Source: Mogibacterium sp.
Lineage (GTDB): Bacteria > Bacillota > Clostridia > Peptostreptococcales > Anaerovoracaceae
Direction of reading: 5' to 3'
Assembly (NCBI GenBank): GCA_016775335.1
Contig: JAEUGJ010000010.1
Location: forward strand, 86,544-150,543
DNA: 64,000 nt
Below the pieces are notes generated by a model that saw only the letters and a program-made list of their open reading frames with translations, was not told where the DNA came from and ran no database searches. Every line of letters starts with the position of its first letter. The stretch's first letter is position 1. Both the position numbers and the translations under genes were made by a program. This document shows, in pieces, positions 52,523-60,560 of this stretch.

Positions 52523-53221
52523 CTAGCTGTTGGAAGTCGGAATGTACTTCGCTACGGCGTCTGCCAGGGAGTGTACGTTCCGGGTCTGGATGATGACCTT
52601 GCCGGTTCCGTGGAATTCATTCACCAGGCCTTCGCCGGACATGAATCCGAAGGTGCCGGAAGCCACGCGGATGTTGTAATCCAGGGATGCTTCCCAAGCG
52701 ACCACGTGCTCGTTGTCGATGGTCATCGGTGCGTTCGGGGTGATGTCCAGAACAACCAGGTCACCGAAGGCGTTAATCAGAACCTGACCGTTTCCTTCCG
52801 TTTCCATTACGAAAAGCCCGCCGGTGCCGCCAAAGAGGGCTTTGCCGATATCCTGGCGCTTGATATTGTAGAATACGGAATCATCGCAGGCCAGGAATGC
52901 GCCGGTATTCAGACGGTACTGATTTCCGCCGCCAACGTTGAGGCACGCCACCTTTCCGGGTACTGCCGGTGCGATGCCCAGCCGGGCGCCTTCTGCCTGA
53001 CCGACTGCTTTTGTGATGAACATGCTTTCGCCGCTCACCGCACTGCGGGCAAGCGCGCCCACCAGTCCGCCAAAACCGGATTTTTTGCTGTTGGTTTCCG
53101 CCTGAAGGCTCACGTTCTGCATAAATGCCATAGCGCCCCGCTCCACCTTGACGGTTTCGCCGGAGCTGAGAGTGATATCCACGATTGGCGCATCAGAGTC
53201 GCCGATAATTTTATAATTCAT
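52523..53221 (-). CDS. AIM24/TIGR00266 family protein
   Basis: The 232-residue protein belongs to the AIM24-like (TIGR00266) beta-sheet family: VERGAMAFMQNVSLQAET at the front, glycine-rich SGESMFITKAVG, and LNVGGGNQYRLNTGAFLACDDSV in the middle. The family is widespread in bacteria; its biochemical role is unknown, and some members have been tied to membrane or stress functions. The start follows AGGAGGATCAA. It is a single-gene unit with a strong terminator downstream. Confidence 0.85.
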   Translation of the reverse strand: MNYKIIGDSDAPIVDITLSSGETVKVERGAMAFMQNVSLQAETNSKKSGFGGLVGALARSAVSGESMFITKAVGQAEGARLGIAPAVPGKVACLNVGGGNQYRLNTGAFLACDDSVFYNIKRQDIGKALFGGTGGLFVMETEGNGQVLINAFGDLVVLDITPNAPMTIDNEHVVAWEASLDYNIRVASGTFGFMSGEGLVNEFHGTGKVIIQTRNVHSLADAVAKYIPTSNS

Positions 53222-53411
53222 TTGATCCTCCTGTCTGTACGACGAGAATTGTACGGTTGGTTTATTATAGCATACGGTAAAAAGAATTGACATTACGCCT
53301 TTGGGTACTTTTCCGGGCAGGGCAGAGGCGGCCCGTTTGCGAAGAATCCGATAGACGGTTCACACAGAAGGCATATATTCAGTTAACAAAAACAACACAA
53401 ACGGGTGGTAC

Positions 53412-53545
53412 TATAATGGTGCGGAAGGGAAATGATACAGAGTCCCGGAAGCGAGAAACCATAATGCATTTTCTTTAATTGTTCTTTCTTAATTAATAAT
53501 TTCGTAGTAGTGAAAAGTCGCCGATCCCCCATCGGCGACTTTTTA
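53412..53545 (+). ncRNA. Candidate small transcript
   Basis: TATAAT (53412-53417) lies 95 nt before a strong terminator, a 13-bp stem (53513-53525 with 53531-53543) with a CCCCC loop and TTTTT. No gene lies between. The -35 box is poor: TTAACA is 23 nt upstream. Either a small RNA or the remnant of a lost gene. The rest of 53222-53411 holds nothing I can support. Confidence 0.3.
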
Positions 53546-53574
53546 CGTTGCTCGGAATATTCTCAAAATAAAAA

Positions 53575-53597
53575 CGGCGCTGCAATCGCAGCGCCGA
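53575..53597 (-). terminator. Terminator of uppP
   Basis: CGGCGCTGC and GCAGCGCCG (53575-53583 with 53588-53596) form a 9-bp stem, followed on the minus strand by TTTTTATTTT. Confidence 0.88.
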
Positions 53598-53612
53598 AGT
53601 GATTTTTAATAA

Positions 53613-54467
53613 TTAGTGCAGCACGCCGAAATACAGGATGACCAGGGCGCCCAGCACGATTCGGTACCAACCGAAAGGCTTGAAGTTGTGCTTTCGGATG
53701 TAGGAAAGCAGGAACTTGATGATGAACAGGGAGACCACAAAGGCCACAACCATTCCCACCGCCAGGATGATGTATTCCGTGGAGGTGTACAGCAGTCCGT
53801 TCTTCAGCAGCTTCAGCAGGCTGGCACCGGCCATTACCGGGATGGCCAGGATGAAGGTGAAGTTGGCTGCCGCCGGACGGGACACGCCAATCATCAGTCC
53901 GCCCAGGATGGTGGCGCCGGAACGGGAAGTGCCCGGGAACACCGCCGCGATGACCTGAAAAAGGCCGATGGCAAACGCTTCCTTATAACTGATGTCCGCC
54001 ATGGTTTCGGTGCGGGGTGTTTTGTGGGAGTTGCGGTTCTCGATGATGATGAAAGCTACACCTACCACGATCAGCATGATGGAAACCACCAGCCAGTTGT
54101 AGAAGTGGGCATTCAGCCAGTCGTCAAAAGCCACGCCGATTACCGCCGCCGGGAGACAAGCCACGATGGTTTTACCCCAAAGGTGCAGGACGCCTTTGTC
54201 CAAGCGAATCGCCTTCTGGGGATTGGTGGCATGCTTGCCCTCCACGATGACCCTCTTCAGCGGCCAGATTTCGCCCCAGTACAGGAGCACCACCGCCAGG
54301 ATGGCACCCAGCTGGATGACCACCAGGAAGGTATCCCAAAATTCCGGGGAGACGTTCATCTTGATGAATTCGTCCAGAAGAATCATGTGTCCCGTGCTGC
54401 TCACCGGCAGCCATTCCGTAATGCCTTCCACGATGCCGAAGAGCACGGCCTTCAGAATTTCAAACAT
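53613..54467 (-). CDS. uppP: Undecaprenyl-diphosphatase
   Basis: UppP recycles the lipid carrier of cell-wall synthesis by removing a phosphate from undecaprenyl pyrophosphate. The 284-residue membrane protein has EGITEWLPVSSTGHMILLDEF near the N-terminus and PGTSRSGATILGGLMIGVSRPAAANFTF in the second half, the two conserved catalytic blocks of the BacA/UppP family, and about eight hydrophobic helices. The start follows GAGGTAATAT. A tRNA-Arg gene lies 79 bases upstream on the same strand, perhaps sharing a promoter. Confidence 0.95.
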   Translation of the reverse strand: MFEILKAVLFGIVEGITEWLPVSSTGHMILLDEFIKMNVSPEFWDTFLVVIQLGAILAVVLLYWGEIWPLKRVIVEGKHATNPQKAIRLDKGVLHLWGKTIVACLPAAVIGVAFDDWLNAHFYNWLVVSIMLIVVGVAFIIIENRNSHKTPRTETMADISYKEAFAIGLFQVIAAVFPGTSRSGATILGGLMIGVSRPAAANFTFILAIPVMAGASLLKLLKNGLLYTSTEYIILAVGMVVAFVVSLFIIKFLLSYIRKHNFKPFGWYRIVLGALVILYFGVLH

Positions 54468-54546
54468 ATATTACCTCATTTCTGCGATTTCCCTAAAAAT
54501 AAAAATCAGACGAGTACAATACCGCGTCCGACCATGTATACCATAT

Positions 54547-54622
54547 TGGTGCGCCCGGCGAGATTCGAACTCGCGACCTTCACATTCGGAGTGTGCTACT
54601 CTATCCCCTGAGCTACGGGCGC
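54547..54622 (-). tRNA. tRNA-Arg (anticodon CCG)
   Basis: The minus strand folds as a tRNA: acceptor arms GCGCCCG (54622-54616) and CGGGCGC (54557-54551), D arm with AGCTCAGGGGATAGAGT, anticodon loop CTCCGAA (anticodon CCG, reading CGG), T arm with GTTCGAATC, discriminator A and an encoded CCA (54549-54547). Base pair 27-43 is a G-A mismatch. A TATACT (54656-54651) upstream could be its -10 box. Confidence 0.92.
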
Positions 54623-54785
54623 TAGGCGTGATTCACAAATCACTCAGTGTAGTATATCAGATTTTATGAGAAAAAACTACCCCCGAATTGTATTTATTCC
54701 TATAAGTTTTGAAAACAAACAGCGCCGGTCGCCGTCTGCCTCGGGAAAATCCGCCTCAAATTTCCGGAAAAAGTCCCCAAAACCC

Positions 54786-54814
54786 TTGACTCAGAACCTC
54801 GAGAGGATTATAAT
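54786..54814 (+). promoter_or_regulatory. rplM-rpsI promoter
   Basis: TTGACT (54786-54791), 17 nt, TATAAT (54809-54814). Confidence 0.88.
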
Positions 54815-54820
54815 TTAAAG

Positions 54821-54991
54821 GCTTGCAAATGCGAAACTGTATTTGTGTGCAAAAAAGGAGCAGGCCTCGAGCCGGTAACTCCGACACTAATAATTTATTT
54901 TTAGTATGCCGAACCAAATCGAAAGATTCCAGTAGGCAATGCCGAAACCGATTGAGTTGTAAGCAATCTGAGTAGGTAGAAAGGAAGAAAA
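54821..54991 (+). ncRNA. Leader of rplM-rpsI (probable L13 leader)
   Basis: The 170-nt leader begins with TTGCAAATGCG, which can fold back on TTTGTGTGCAA (about 54823-54853), followed by AAAGGAGCAGGCC and a second paired region. Firmicutes use an L13 autoregulatory leader at this position. I assign it by position and presence of structure, not by a consensus match. Confidence 0.5.
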
Positions 54992-55420
54992 ATGAAGTCT
55001 TACATTGCAAAGCCTGCAGAGGTAGAACGTAAGTGGTACGTTATCGATGCAGAAGACAAGACTCTGGGAAAGATCGCAGCTGAGGTTGCATCCATCCTGA
55101 GAGGAAAGAAGAAGCCGATCTACACCCCACACGTTGACACCGGTGACTATGTTATCGTAATCAACGCAGAGAAGGTTCGTGTAACCGGTAAGAAGGAAGA
55201 GCAGAAAATCTACAAGAGCCACAGCGGTTATCCGGGCGGCCTGAAGGAGACTACTCTGAGAGAACTCCGTGCGAAGAAGCCGGAAGAAATCATCCGTCAC
55301 GCTGTTAAGGGCATGATGCCAAAGGGCAAGCTGGGCAGACAGATGTTCAAGAAGTTAAAGGTATACGCTGGACCGGAGCATCCGCACACTGCGCAGAATC
55401 CGGAAGAGTGGACATTCTAG
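54992..55420 (+). CDS. rplM: 50S ribosomal protein L13
   Basis: The 142-residue protein matches bacterial L13 throughout: WYVIDAEDKTLGKIAAEVASILRGK, HVDTGDYVIVINAEKVRVTGKK, HSGYPGGLKETT and AVKGMMPKGKLGRQMFKKLKVYAGPEHPH. It is an early-assembly protein of the large subunit. It starts after GAAAGGAAGAAAA and pairs with rpsI 17 bases downstream, the standard order in bacteria. Confidence 0.98.
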   Translation: MKSYIAKPAEVERKWYVIDAEDKTLGKIAAEVASILRGKKKPIYTPHVDTGDYVIVINAEKVRVTGKKEEQKIYKSHSGYPGGLKETTLRELRAKKPEEIIRHAVKGMMPKGKLGRQMFKKLKVYAGPEHPHTAQNPEEWTF

Positions 55421-55437
55421 GAAGGGAGGAATAGAAG

Positions 55438-55833
55438 ATGGCTAATACACAGTATCAGGCAACAGGCAGAAGAAAATCTTCGGTTGCAAGAGTCAGATTA
55501 CTCCCAGGAACCGGAAAGATCACAATCAATAAGAAGGATCTGGAAGAGTACTTCGGAATGGATATTCTGAAGAACGAAGTAAAAAGACCTTTCGACGTAA
55601 CAGGCACAGCCGGCAAGTATGACGTTATCGCAATCGTTGAAGGTGGCGGTACAACAGGTCAGGCTGGTGCACTGAGACACGGAATTTCCAGGGCTCTCTG
55701 CGTAGCTGATGAGGAAGCAAACAGACCTGCACTGAAGGCAGCTGGTTTCCTGACCAGAGACCCGAGAATGAAGGAAAGAAAGAAATACGGACTCAAGAAG
55801 GCGAGAAGAGCGAGCCAGTTCTCCAAGCGTTAA
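55438..55833 (+). CDS. rpsI: 30S ribosomal protein S9
   Basis: The 131-residue protein has the S9 pattern: ATGRRKSSVARVRLLPGTGKITIN, GGGTTGQAGALRHGISRAL and the basic tail ending RASQFSKR, which reaches the ribosomal P-site tRNA. The start follows GGAAGGGAGGAATAGAAG. It is the second gene of the rplM-rpsI operon, ending at a terminator. Confidence 0.98.
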   Translation: MANTQYQATGRRKSSVARVRLLPGTGKITINKKDLEEYFGMDILKNEVKRPFDVTGTAGKYDVIAIVEGGGTTGQAGALRHGISRALCVADEEANRPALKAAGFLTRDPRMKERKKYGLKKARRASQFSKR

Positions 55834-55850
55834 TTTCAGAGAAGTATTGC

Positions 55851-55888
55851 AAAACCCCCGGAAGCATTGTTTCCTGGGGTTTTTTCTT
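55851..55888 (+). terminator. Terminator after rpsI
   Basis: AAAACCCC (55851-55858) pairs with GGGGTTTT (about 55876-55883) with an inner GGAA/TTCC stem, followed by TTTTTC. Confidence 0.85.
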
Positions 55889-55970
55889 TCGCCTTTTTTC
55901 GTCAATTCCTGCATCTTTCTCGAAAATGTTTAGAATTAGATATTTCGCCACTCTGTTACGGAAGACGGGC

Positions 55971-56015
55971 TTGATTTTCGATATCATGATGATATAATTG
56001 ATATACATATCAATT
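55971..56015 (+). promoter_or_regulatory. Promoter with perfect 20-bp operator for the TetR operon
   Basis: TTGATT (55971-55976), 16 nt, TATAAT (55993-55998). A perfect palindrome, AATTGATAT-AC-ATATCAATT (55996-56015), overlaps the -10 box and start point, the usual place for autorepression by a TetR protein. Confidence 0.8.
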
Positions 56016-56041
56016 AATGACGGAGGCTATACATACACATC

Positions 56042-56728
56042 ATGAGAAAAGACGGAGCCAAAACCAGAAAGAAGATACTTTCAGTCTGTGTCCGGCTGTT
56101 TCTGCAGCAGGGATACAAAGAAACCACTGTGACTCAGATAGTCAGGGAAGCCGGGATCACAAGGGGAAGCTACCAGAACCAGTTCCCCACAAAGGATGCA
56201 GTACTGATGGAGCTTGTGAAGACCATGTTCAGTAGTCAGTTCGATATGGCACGCAGCATTGCAGGAGATGATCTACCACCTGTTTACACCTATGCAGTCG
56301 AAACATCAATCCAGCTTGCACTGACGGAACTGAACGAGAACCTGCGGGAACTTTACATAGAGTCATATACACATCCGGATACCGCAGAATACATTTATCT
56401 GCAGACGACATCAGAGCTGAAAAATATCTTCGCACCATACTTGCCGGATCACAGTGAAAGTGACTTTTACGACATGGAGATCGGCACTTCAGGACTCATG
56501 CGCAGCTACATGGCAAAAAGATGCGATATCCACTTCCCGCTGCAGCGAAAGCTCGAATGTTTCCTTACAGCTGCCATGCGAGTATACAGAGTACCGGAAG
56601 AAGACCAGGAAAAAGTGCTTGCGTTCATCGCAGTGCTTGATATAGAAGCTGTCGCCAGTGAAATCGTACAAAAAGTCTTTGCTATGCTTGAAATGAAATT
56701 TGATTTCAAGCTGTCATCAGAGAAATGA
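56042..56728 (+). CDS. TetR-family transcriptional regulator
   Basis: The 228-residue protein has the TetR helix-turn-helix at its N-terminus: KTRKKILSVCVRLFLQQGYKETTVTQIVREAGITRGSYQNQFPTKDAV. The rest is a helical ligand domain of unknown specificity. The ATG lies 15 nt from GGAGG (56022-56026), farther than usual, but no other in-frame start exists. It begins right after the 20-bp palindrome and is followed after 14 bases by a secreted beta-helix protein gene, so it probably represses its own operon. Codon use is A+T-richer than in flanking genes, suggesting acquisition with its neighbour. Confidence 0.9.
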   Translation: MRKDGAKTRKKILSVCVRLFLQQGYKETTVTQIVREAGITRGSYQNQFPTKDAVLMELVKTMFSSQFDMARSIAGDDLPPVYTYAVETSIQLALTELNENLRELYIESYTHPDTAEYIYLQTTSELKNIFAPYLPDHSESDFYDMEIGTSGLMRSYMAKRCDIHFPLQRKLECFLTAAMRVYRVPEEDQEKVLAFIAVLDIEAVASEIVQKVFAMLEMKFDFKLSSEK

Positions 56729-56742
56729 ATGGAGGTAACCAT

Positions 56743-59559
56743 ATGAAAAAGAAAGTGGCCAGAGTCCTGTTCGCATTTGTTCTCATACTTGCGATGATCC
56801 CTTTGACAGCATCGGCAGAATCGTCTGCTGACACTGAGGATAATGAAGTGACGGAACAGTTCAATCTCACAACAGGAGAAACATATTATTTCGATCTCAC
56901 CTGTCTTGGCAATGCGACTGGTACAGTGAATGACTCACTGCCTGACAAAACACTGCATTATGTTCCTGTGACATACGTCGGTACAGTGGATGCATACAGA
57001 CTGCCGGAATATACCTGGCCAATGGACCGCGATTACGGAGAATCCCATAAGTATGAACACAGTCTGTTTATTGCAGACTATAACATCAAATACAGAGTGA
57101 GCTGGATACAGCTGGCAAATGATCTGAAGTATACAGATGGGAATCACACATTGAACGGTGTGGAATACGGTATCCGTACACCATCCGGTAGATCACAGAG
57201 TTACAATGAGTGGGATCAGATACTCAACAAAAACGAGTCATACATCAAAAACTGGAAAGAATATCTTTCATGGACAAACGATCCCGGCTCAGCAAAAGAT
57301 GACAGAACGCTCAGAGGCGGTAGTAATGGCATCAGACACAACTTCACATTCCCGTATAATGATACATCTCCCGGAAATATAAAAATCCTTGGATTCCGTC
57401 CTGTAATGGAGATCGTAGACACATCGTCGATGACCAAAGATGCGCTCAAACCAGTCAGGCTTGATCTTAACGGAAGCAGTATGAATGGTAAAAGCAGCAT
57501 CACGATCGTTGTCAGAAACGGCAGATCTTTCGATGCACCAGCATCTGAAGGTATTGAGGAACCGACAACAGATCAAGTTTTTGCCGGATGGAGCGACGGA
57601 AGCAAAATCTACAAACCTGGCGACAGCGTCCCTGCGGATGTGACCTCACTGACTGCGCAGTGGAAAAAGCGTGCTCCTCATGTCCACTGCATATGCGGCG
57701 GTGATGTTACCCTATCCGATGAACACAAAACACACAGCGATGTCAGTTTCCAGCCCTGGAGAGGGACTAAAAGCATCAGCTATGATGACGATGGCACAGC
57801 TTACAGATATCTGCTGGATGATGCAACGATAAACAGAGATCTCGTCATAAACGGCAAGACACTCTACCTTTGCCTGAACGGCAGGAAATTCGCCTGTGAC
57901 AATACACATAACATCAAAGTTCGCAACGGCGGTCGTCTGGTCATTTGCGACTGCCATGATACCGGTTCTATCAAAGGCGTATACAACAATTCCAGCTACG
58001 GCAGTATCCAGCTCTTCAAGAGTACGCTTGATATTTACGGTGGGACGATCACCGGCAGCACCGCAAGGTGCGGAGGTGGTATCGCTCTTGAGGACAGCGA
58101 ATGTGTATTCAATATGTATGGAGGCAGCATCACCGGCAACAGAGCAATCGGATACAGTAATGAGCCACCAAAAGGCGGTGCAATCTTCGTGAAAAACGGC
58201 GGCACACTGAATCTTTACGGCGGACAGATCAGCAATAACAAAACAACGAGCAGCAGCAGCGGAAGCTTCGGCGGTGCAGTATATATGTCAGGCAACGGTA
58301 CTGTAAATCTTCACGGCACCGATTTTACTGGCAATTCAACGGGAGGCAGCGGTGGTGCAGTATATTTCGACGGAGACGGTACATTGAATCTCTGCGGCGG
58401 TACGATCATCTCCAATACCGCAGTGACAAAAGGCGGCGGTATCTGTGCTGGAAGCAACACCGTTCTTAATATAAGCGGCGGCAAAGTCTGGGGGAATATC
58501 GCAGACGGATCTTCTGACAACATCTGCCTTGCCGACGGTAATATCATAAGCCTGGGCGATCTGAAAAGCGACACAGTTATCGGCATCATGACAGAATATA
58601 AAACATATCCGTTGATATTCTCTGATGCAAGCGACAAGGACCTGTCGGAGCATTTCTTTGCAGATGATGAAAAAAATGCACATGTCGCCTTCAACAGCGA
58701 AAAGAAACTTGAACTGGCAAGAGGTAGTGAAGATCAGCATCCTGCCATCATCGACAGCGCCAATGGCGGTACAGCGTCAGTCTCCTCTGTCAAGAACAAA
58801 GCAGGCGAAAACGTTACACTGACCGCATCTGCGTCAGAAGACTGCCACTTCAGGGAATGGCAGGTCATCAGCGGCGATATCGATATCAAAGACAACAAAT
58901 TCATGATGCCTGACGATACTGTGCGTGTGAAAGCAGTCTTTGAAAAACATACTGCCAAAACAACGAAAACTCCGGCAACACTGTCGAAAGCAGGCGTAGA
59001 GATATCAGCATGCTCCGTCTGCGGCAAGGAACTGAACAAAACAGAGATAGCAAAGATCTCCCGTGTGACACTTTCCACATCGGAATATACTTATAACGGC
59101 GCCGTAAGATCACCTTCCGTAACAGTAAAAGATTCTGCAGGAAAAACCATCAGTTCCTCCTGCTATACAGTGAAAAAATCTACCGGCAGGAAAAACGTCG
59201 GCAGATATACATATACCATCACGTTCAGAGGTGACTACAGCGGCAGCAGGACCCTGTCATTTGTGATAAAACCAAAAGGCACCGGCATATCCTCGCTGAA
59301 AGCAAGATCAAAGGGGTTCAAGGTCACATGGAAAAAACAGAAAACGCAGACTGCAGGATATCAGATCCAGTACAGTACTTCTAAGAAATTCAGTAAAACA
59401 AAAACGGTCACTGTAAAGAAAAATTCAACAGTATCGAAGAATGTTTCAAAGCTGAAAGCCAGAAAAAAATACTATGTAAGAGTCCGGACATACCAGACCT
59501 TCGGATCTGCAAAATACTATTCAGGCTGGAGCAGTGCAAAATCAGTAAAAACGAAGTGA
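56743..59559 (+). CDS. Secreted beta-helix surface protein with C-terminal Fn3-like module
   Basis: The 938-residue protein starts with a signal peptide (MKKKVARVLFAFVLIL, cleavage near ASAES). Residues about 30-235 include LNGVEYGIRTPSGRSQSYNEW and ILGFRPVMEIVD, recalling the DUF6273 region of the 43154 product. Next comes a short InlB-like segment (VFAGWSDGSKIYKPGDSVPAD), then a parallel beta-helix (about 395-600) of repeats such as GGGIALEDSECVFNMYGGSITGN. A second InlB-like part and an Ig-like domain lead to a terminal Fn3-like module ending KYYSGWSSAKSVKTK. The ATG at 56743 has GGAGG at 7 nt. Probably an adhesin or glycan-interacting protein under TetR control; A+T-rich codons (AAA, GAT, ACA) set it apart. 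Confidence 0.82.
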   Translation: MKKKVARVLFAFVLILAMIPLTASAESSADTEDNEVTEQFNLTTGETYYFDLTCLGNATGTVNDSLPDKTLHYVPVTYVGTVDAYRLPEYTWPMDRDYGESHKYEHSLFIADYNIKYRVSWIQLANDLKYTDGNHTLNGVEYGIRTPSGRSQSYNEWDQILNKNESYIKNWKEYLSWTNDPGSAKDDRTLRGGSNGIRHNFTFPYNDTSPGNIKILGFRPVMEIVDTSSMTKDALKPVRLDLNGSSMNGKSSITIVVRNGRSFDAPASEGIEEPTTDQVFAGWSDGSKIYKPGDSVPADVTSLTAQWKKRAPHVHCICGGDVTLSDEHKTHSDVSFQPWRGTKSISYDDDGTAYRYLLDDATINRDLVINGKTLYLCLNGRKFACDNTHNIKVRNGGRLVICDCHDTGSIKGVYNNSSYGSIQLFKSTLDIYGGTITGSTARCGGGIALEDSECVFNMYGGSITGNRAIGYSNEPPKGGAIFVKNGGTLNLYGGQISNNKTTSSSSGSFGGAVYMSGNGTVNLHGTDFTGNSTGGSGGAVYFDGDGTLNLCGGTIISNTAVTKGGGICAGSNTVLNISGGKVWGNIADGSSDNICLADGNIISLGDLKSDTVIGIMTEYKTYPLIFSDASDKDLSEHFFADDEKNAHVAFNSEKKLELARGSEDQHPAIIDSANGGTASVSSVKNKAGENVTLTASASEDCHFREWQVISGDIDIKDNKFMMPDDTVRVKAVFEKHTAKTTKTPATLSKAGVEISACSVCGKELNKTEIAKISRVTLSTSEYTYNGAVRSPSVTVKDSAGKTISSSCYTVKKSTGRKNVGRYTYTITFRGDYSGSRTLSFVIKPKGTGISSLKARSKGFKVTWKKQKTQTAGYQIQYSTSKKFSKTKTVTVKKNSTVSKNVSKLKARKKYYVRVRTYQTFGSAKYYSGWSSAKSVKTK

Positions 59560-59570
59560 TGATATCAAAG

Positions 59571-59620
59571 AAGGGGCTGTCGCATTAACGTATTTTGGCC
59601 GTTAATACGACGCCCCTTTT
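59571..59620 (+). terminator. Terminator after the TetR/beta-helix operon
   Basis: A long interrupted stem pairs GGGGC-GTCG-ATTAACG (from 59573) with CGTTAAT-CGAC-GCCCC, followed by TTTTACG. The arms resemble ends of some insertion sequences, but no transposase is near. Confidence 0.75.
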
Positions 59621-59731
59621 ACGTTTTATGAAGAAAAACGGATTTTCACCCCGGAATTCCCATAGTACTTCTACGGAAGACGGGAGATACTCCTTCCGGT
59701 TAGACGCGCATAACTTTTTTCAGAAATATTA

Positions 59732-59789
59732 TTGACAAGAGGGGAAGAATCGCTATAATAGTATAGAAAGTTAGTTAAAGCGAACTAAC
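59732..59789 (+). promoter_or_regulatory. feo promoter with GTTAGTT/AACTAAC operator
   Basis: TTGACA (59732-59737), 16 nt, TATAAT (59754-59759). Just downstream, GTTAGTT (59770-59776) and AACTAAC (59783-59789) are perfect inverted repeats with a 6-nt spacer, resembling DtxR/IdeR-type iron boxes. Two more AACTAAC-like half-sites and a repeated GTAATAC follow to 59829. Iron-dependent repression of the feo genes is the likely role. Confidence 0.7.
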
Positions 59790-59857
59790 AAATGTAATAC
59801 CAGACTAACAGAAGTAATACATAACTAACGCGCCGGGCGCGAATGCCGGCAGCGGCT

Positions 59858-59929
59858 GCGAAGCATCTGCAGGATCCGCGTAGCACCTGCAGGACTTGCG
59901 AAGCACTTGCAGGATCCGCGAAGCGCAGG
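59858..59929. repeat. 20-bp tandem repeat in the feo leader
   Basis: GCGAAGCATCTGCAGGATCC and two near-copies start at 59858, 59878 and 59898, with a partial fourth at 59918. The period is exactly 20. They lie between the promoter and the first feoA. Confidence 0.9.
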
Positions 59930-59988
59930 TACACATACGACGAGACGGAAAGAGACTTGTTAGGATGAATGACACAGGAGGTGGGAAC

Positions 59989-60204
59989 ATGCCAATCACA
60001 ATTGCAAAAACCGGTGATATCGTTCGTATCATCCGAATCACAGGGGATGATTCCATTCGAACCCATTTGGCGGAACTGGGTTTTGCCGTGGGGGCGGAAG
60101 TCAAAGTCGTGAAAGCGGTGAAAGGGAACTTAATTCTGCAGGTACACGGAACGCGTCTCGCATTGGATCCGAGCATGGCCAGCCGGCTGCTTGTGGAGTT
60201 TTAG
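59989..60204 (+). CDS. feoA: FeoA-domain protein (first copy)
   Basis: The 71-residue protein is one FeoA (SH3-like) domain: MPITIAKTGDIVRIIRITG, HLAELGFAVGAEVKVVKAV and LVEF at the end. FeoA is a cytoplasmic helper of the FeoB ferrous-iron transporter. The ATG at 59989 follows GGAGGTGGG; the open frame upstream runs through the 20-bp repeats and is not used. It precedes a second FeoA gene by 69 bases and shares its iron-box promoter with the whole operon. Confidence 0.9.
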   Translation: MPITIAKTGDIVRIIRITGDDSIRTHLAELGFAVGAEVKVVKAVKGNLILQVHGTRLALDPSMASRLLVEF

Positions 60205-60273
60205 GACTTATTTTTAGGACAGAGAAGGAAGTGTTTCAACACATTTTTTTAAGAGAACAATAAGGAGGCAGAG

Positions 60274-60513
60274 ATGGAGACATTGAACAATCTGGCGGTG
60301 GGCGAAAGCGCAACCATCAAGAAAATCGGAAGCGTGGGACAGACCCGAAGAAGAATCATGGATATGGGCCTGACCAAAGGAACGCAGGTCTATGTTCGCA
60401 AAGTCGCACCGTTGGGGGACCCGATGGAGCTGACCGTAAGAGGGTATGAGCTGTCGGTGCGGAAAGGCGATGCGGAGCTGATCGAAATCGAGAACATTCA
60501 GGAAGCAAAGTAA
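60274..60513 (+). CDS. feoA: FeoA-domain protein (second copy)
   Basis: The 79-residue protein is a second FeoA domain: METLNNLAVGESATIKKIG, RRRIMDMGLTKGTQVYVRKVAPLGDPMEL and LSVRKGDAELIEIE. It is closer to the classical FeoA than the first copy, with the typical MGLTKGT and APLGDP loops. Paired FeoA genes before feoB are common in Clostridia. It starts after AAGGAGGCAGAG and is followed by feoB 47 bases downstream. Confidence 0.93.
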   Translation: METLNNLAVGESATIKKIGSVGQTRRRIMDMGLTKGTQVYVRKVAPLGDPMELTVRGYELSVRKGDAELIEIENIQEAK

Positions 60514-60560
60514 AATTTTGGAGATAAACGAATTTAGGGTATTAAGAAAGGAGTTATTCA

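Noticed and set aside
53287..53478. 63-codon open frame
   Set aside because: There is no ribosome binding site and the composition is not protein-like.
59571..59620. End of an insertion sequence
   Set aside because: The GGGGCTGTCGC arm is reminiscent, but there is no transposase or target duplication, and a terminator explains it.
59896..59988. Longer FeoA start through the 20-bp repeats
   Set aside because: The ATG at 59989 has GGAGGTGGG and gives the family N-terminus.
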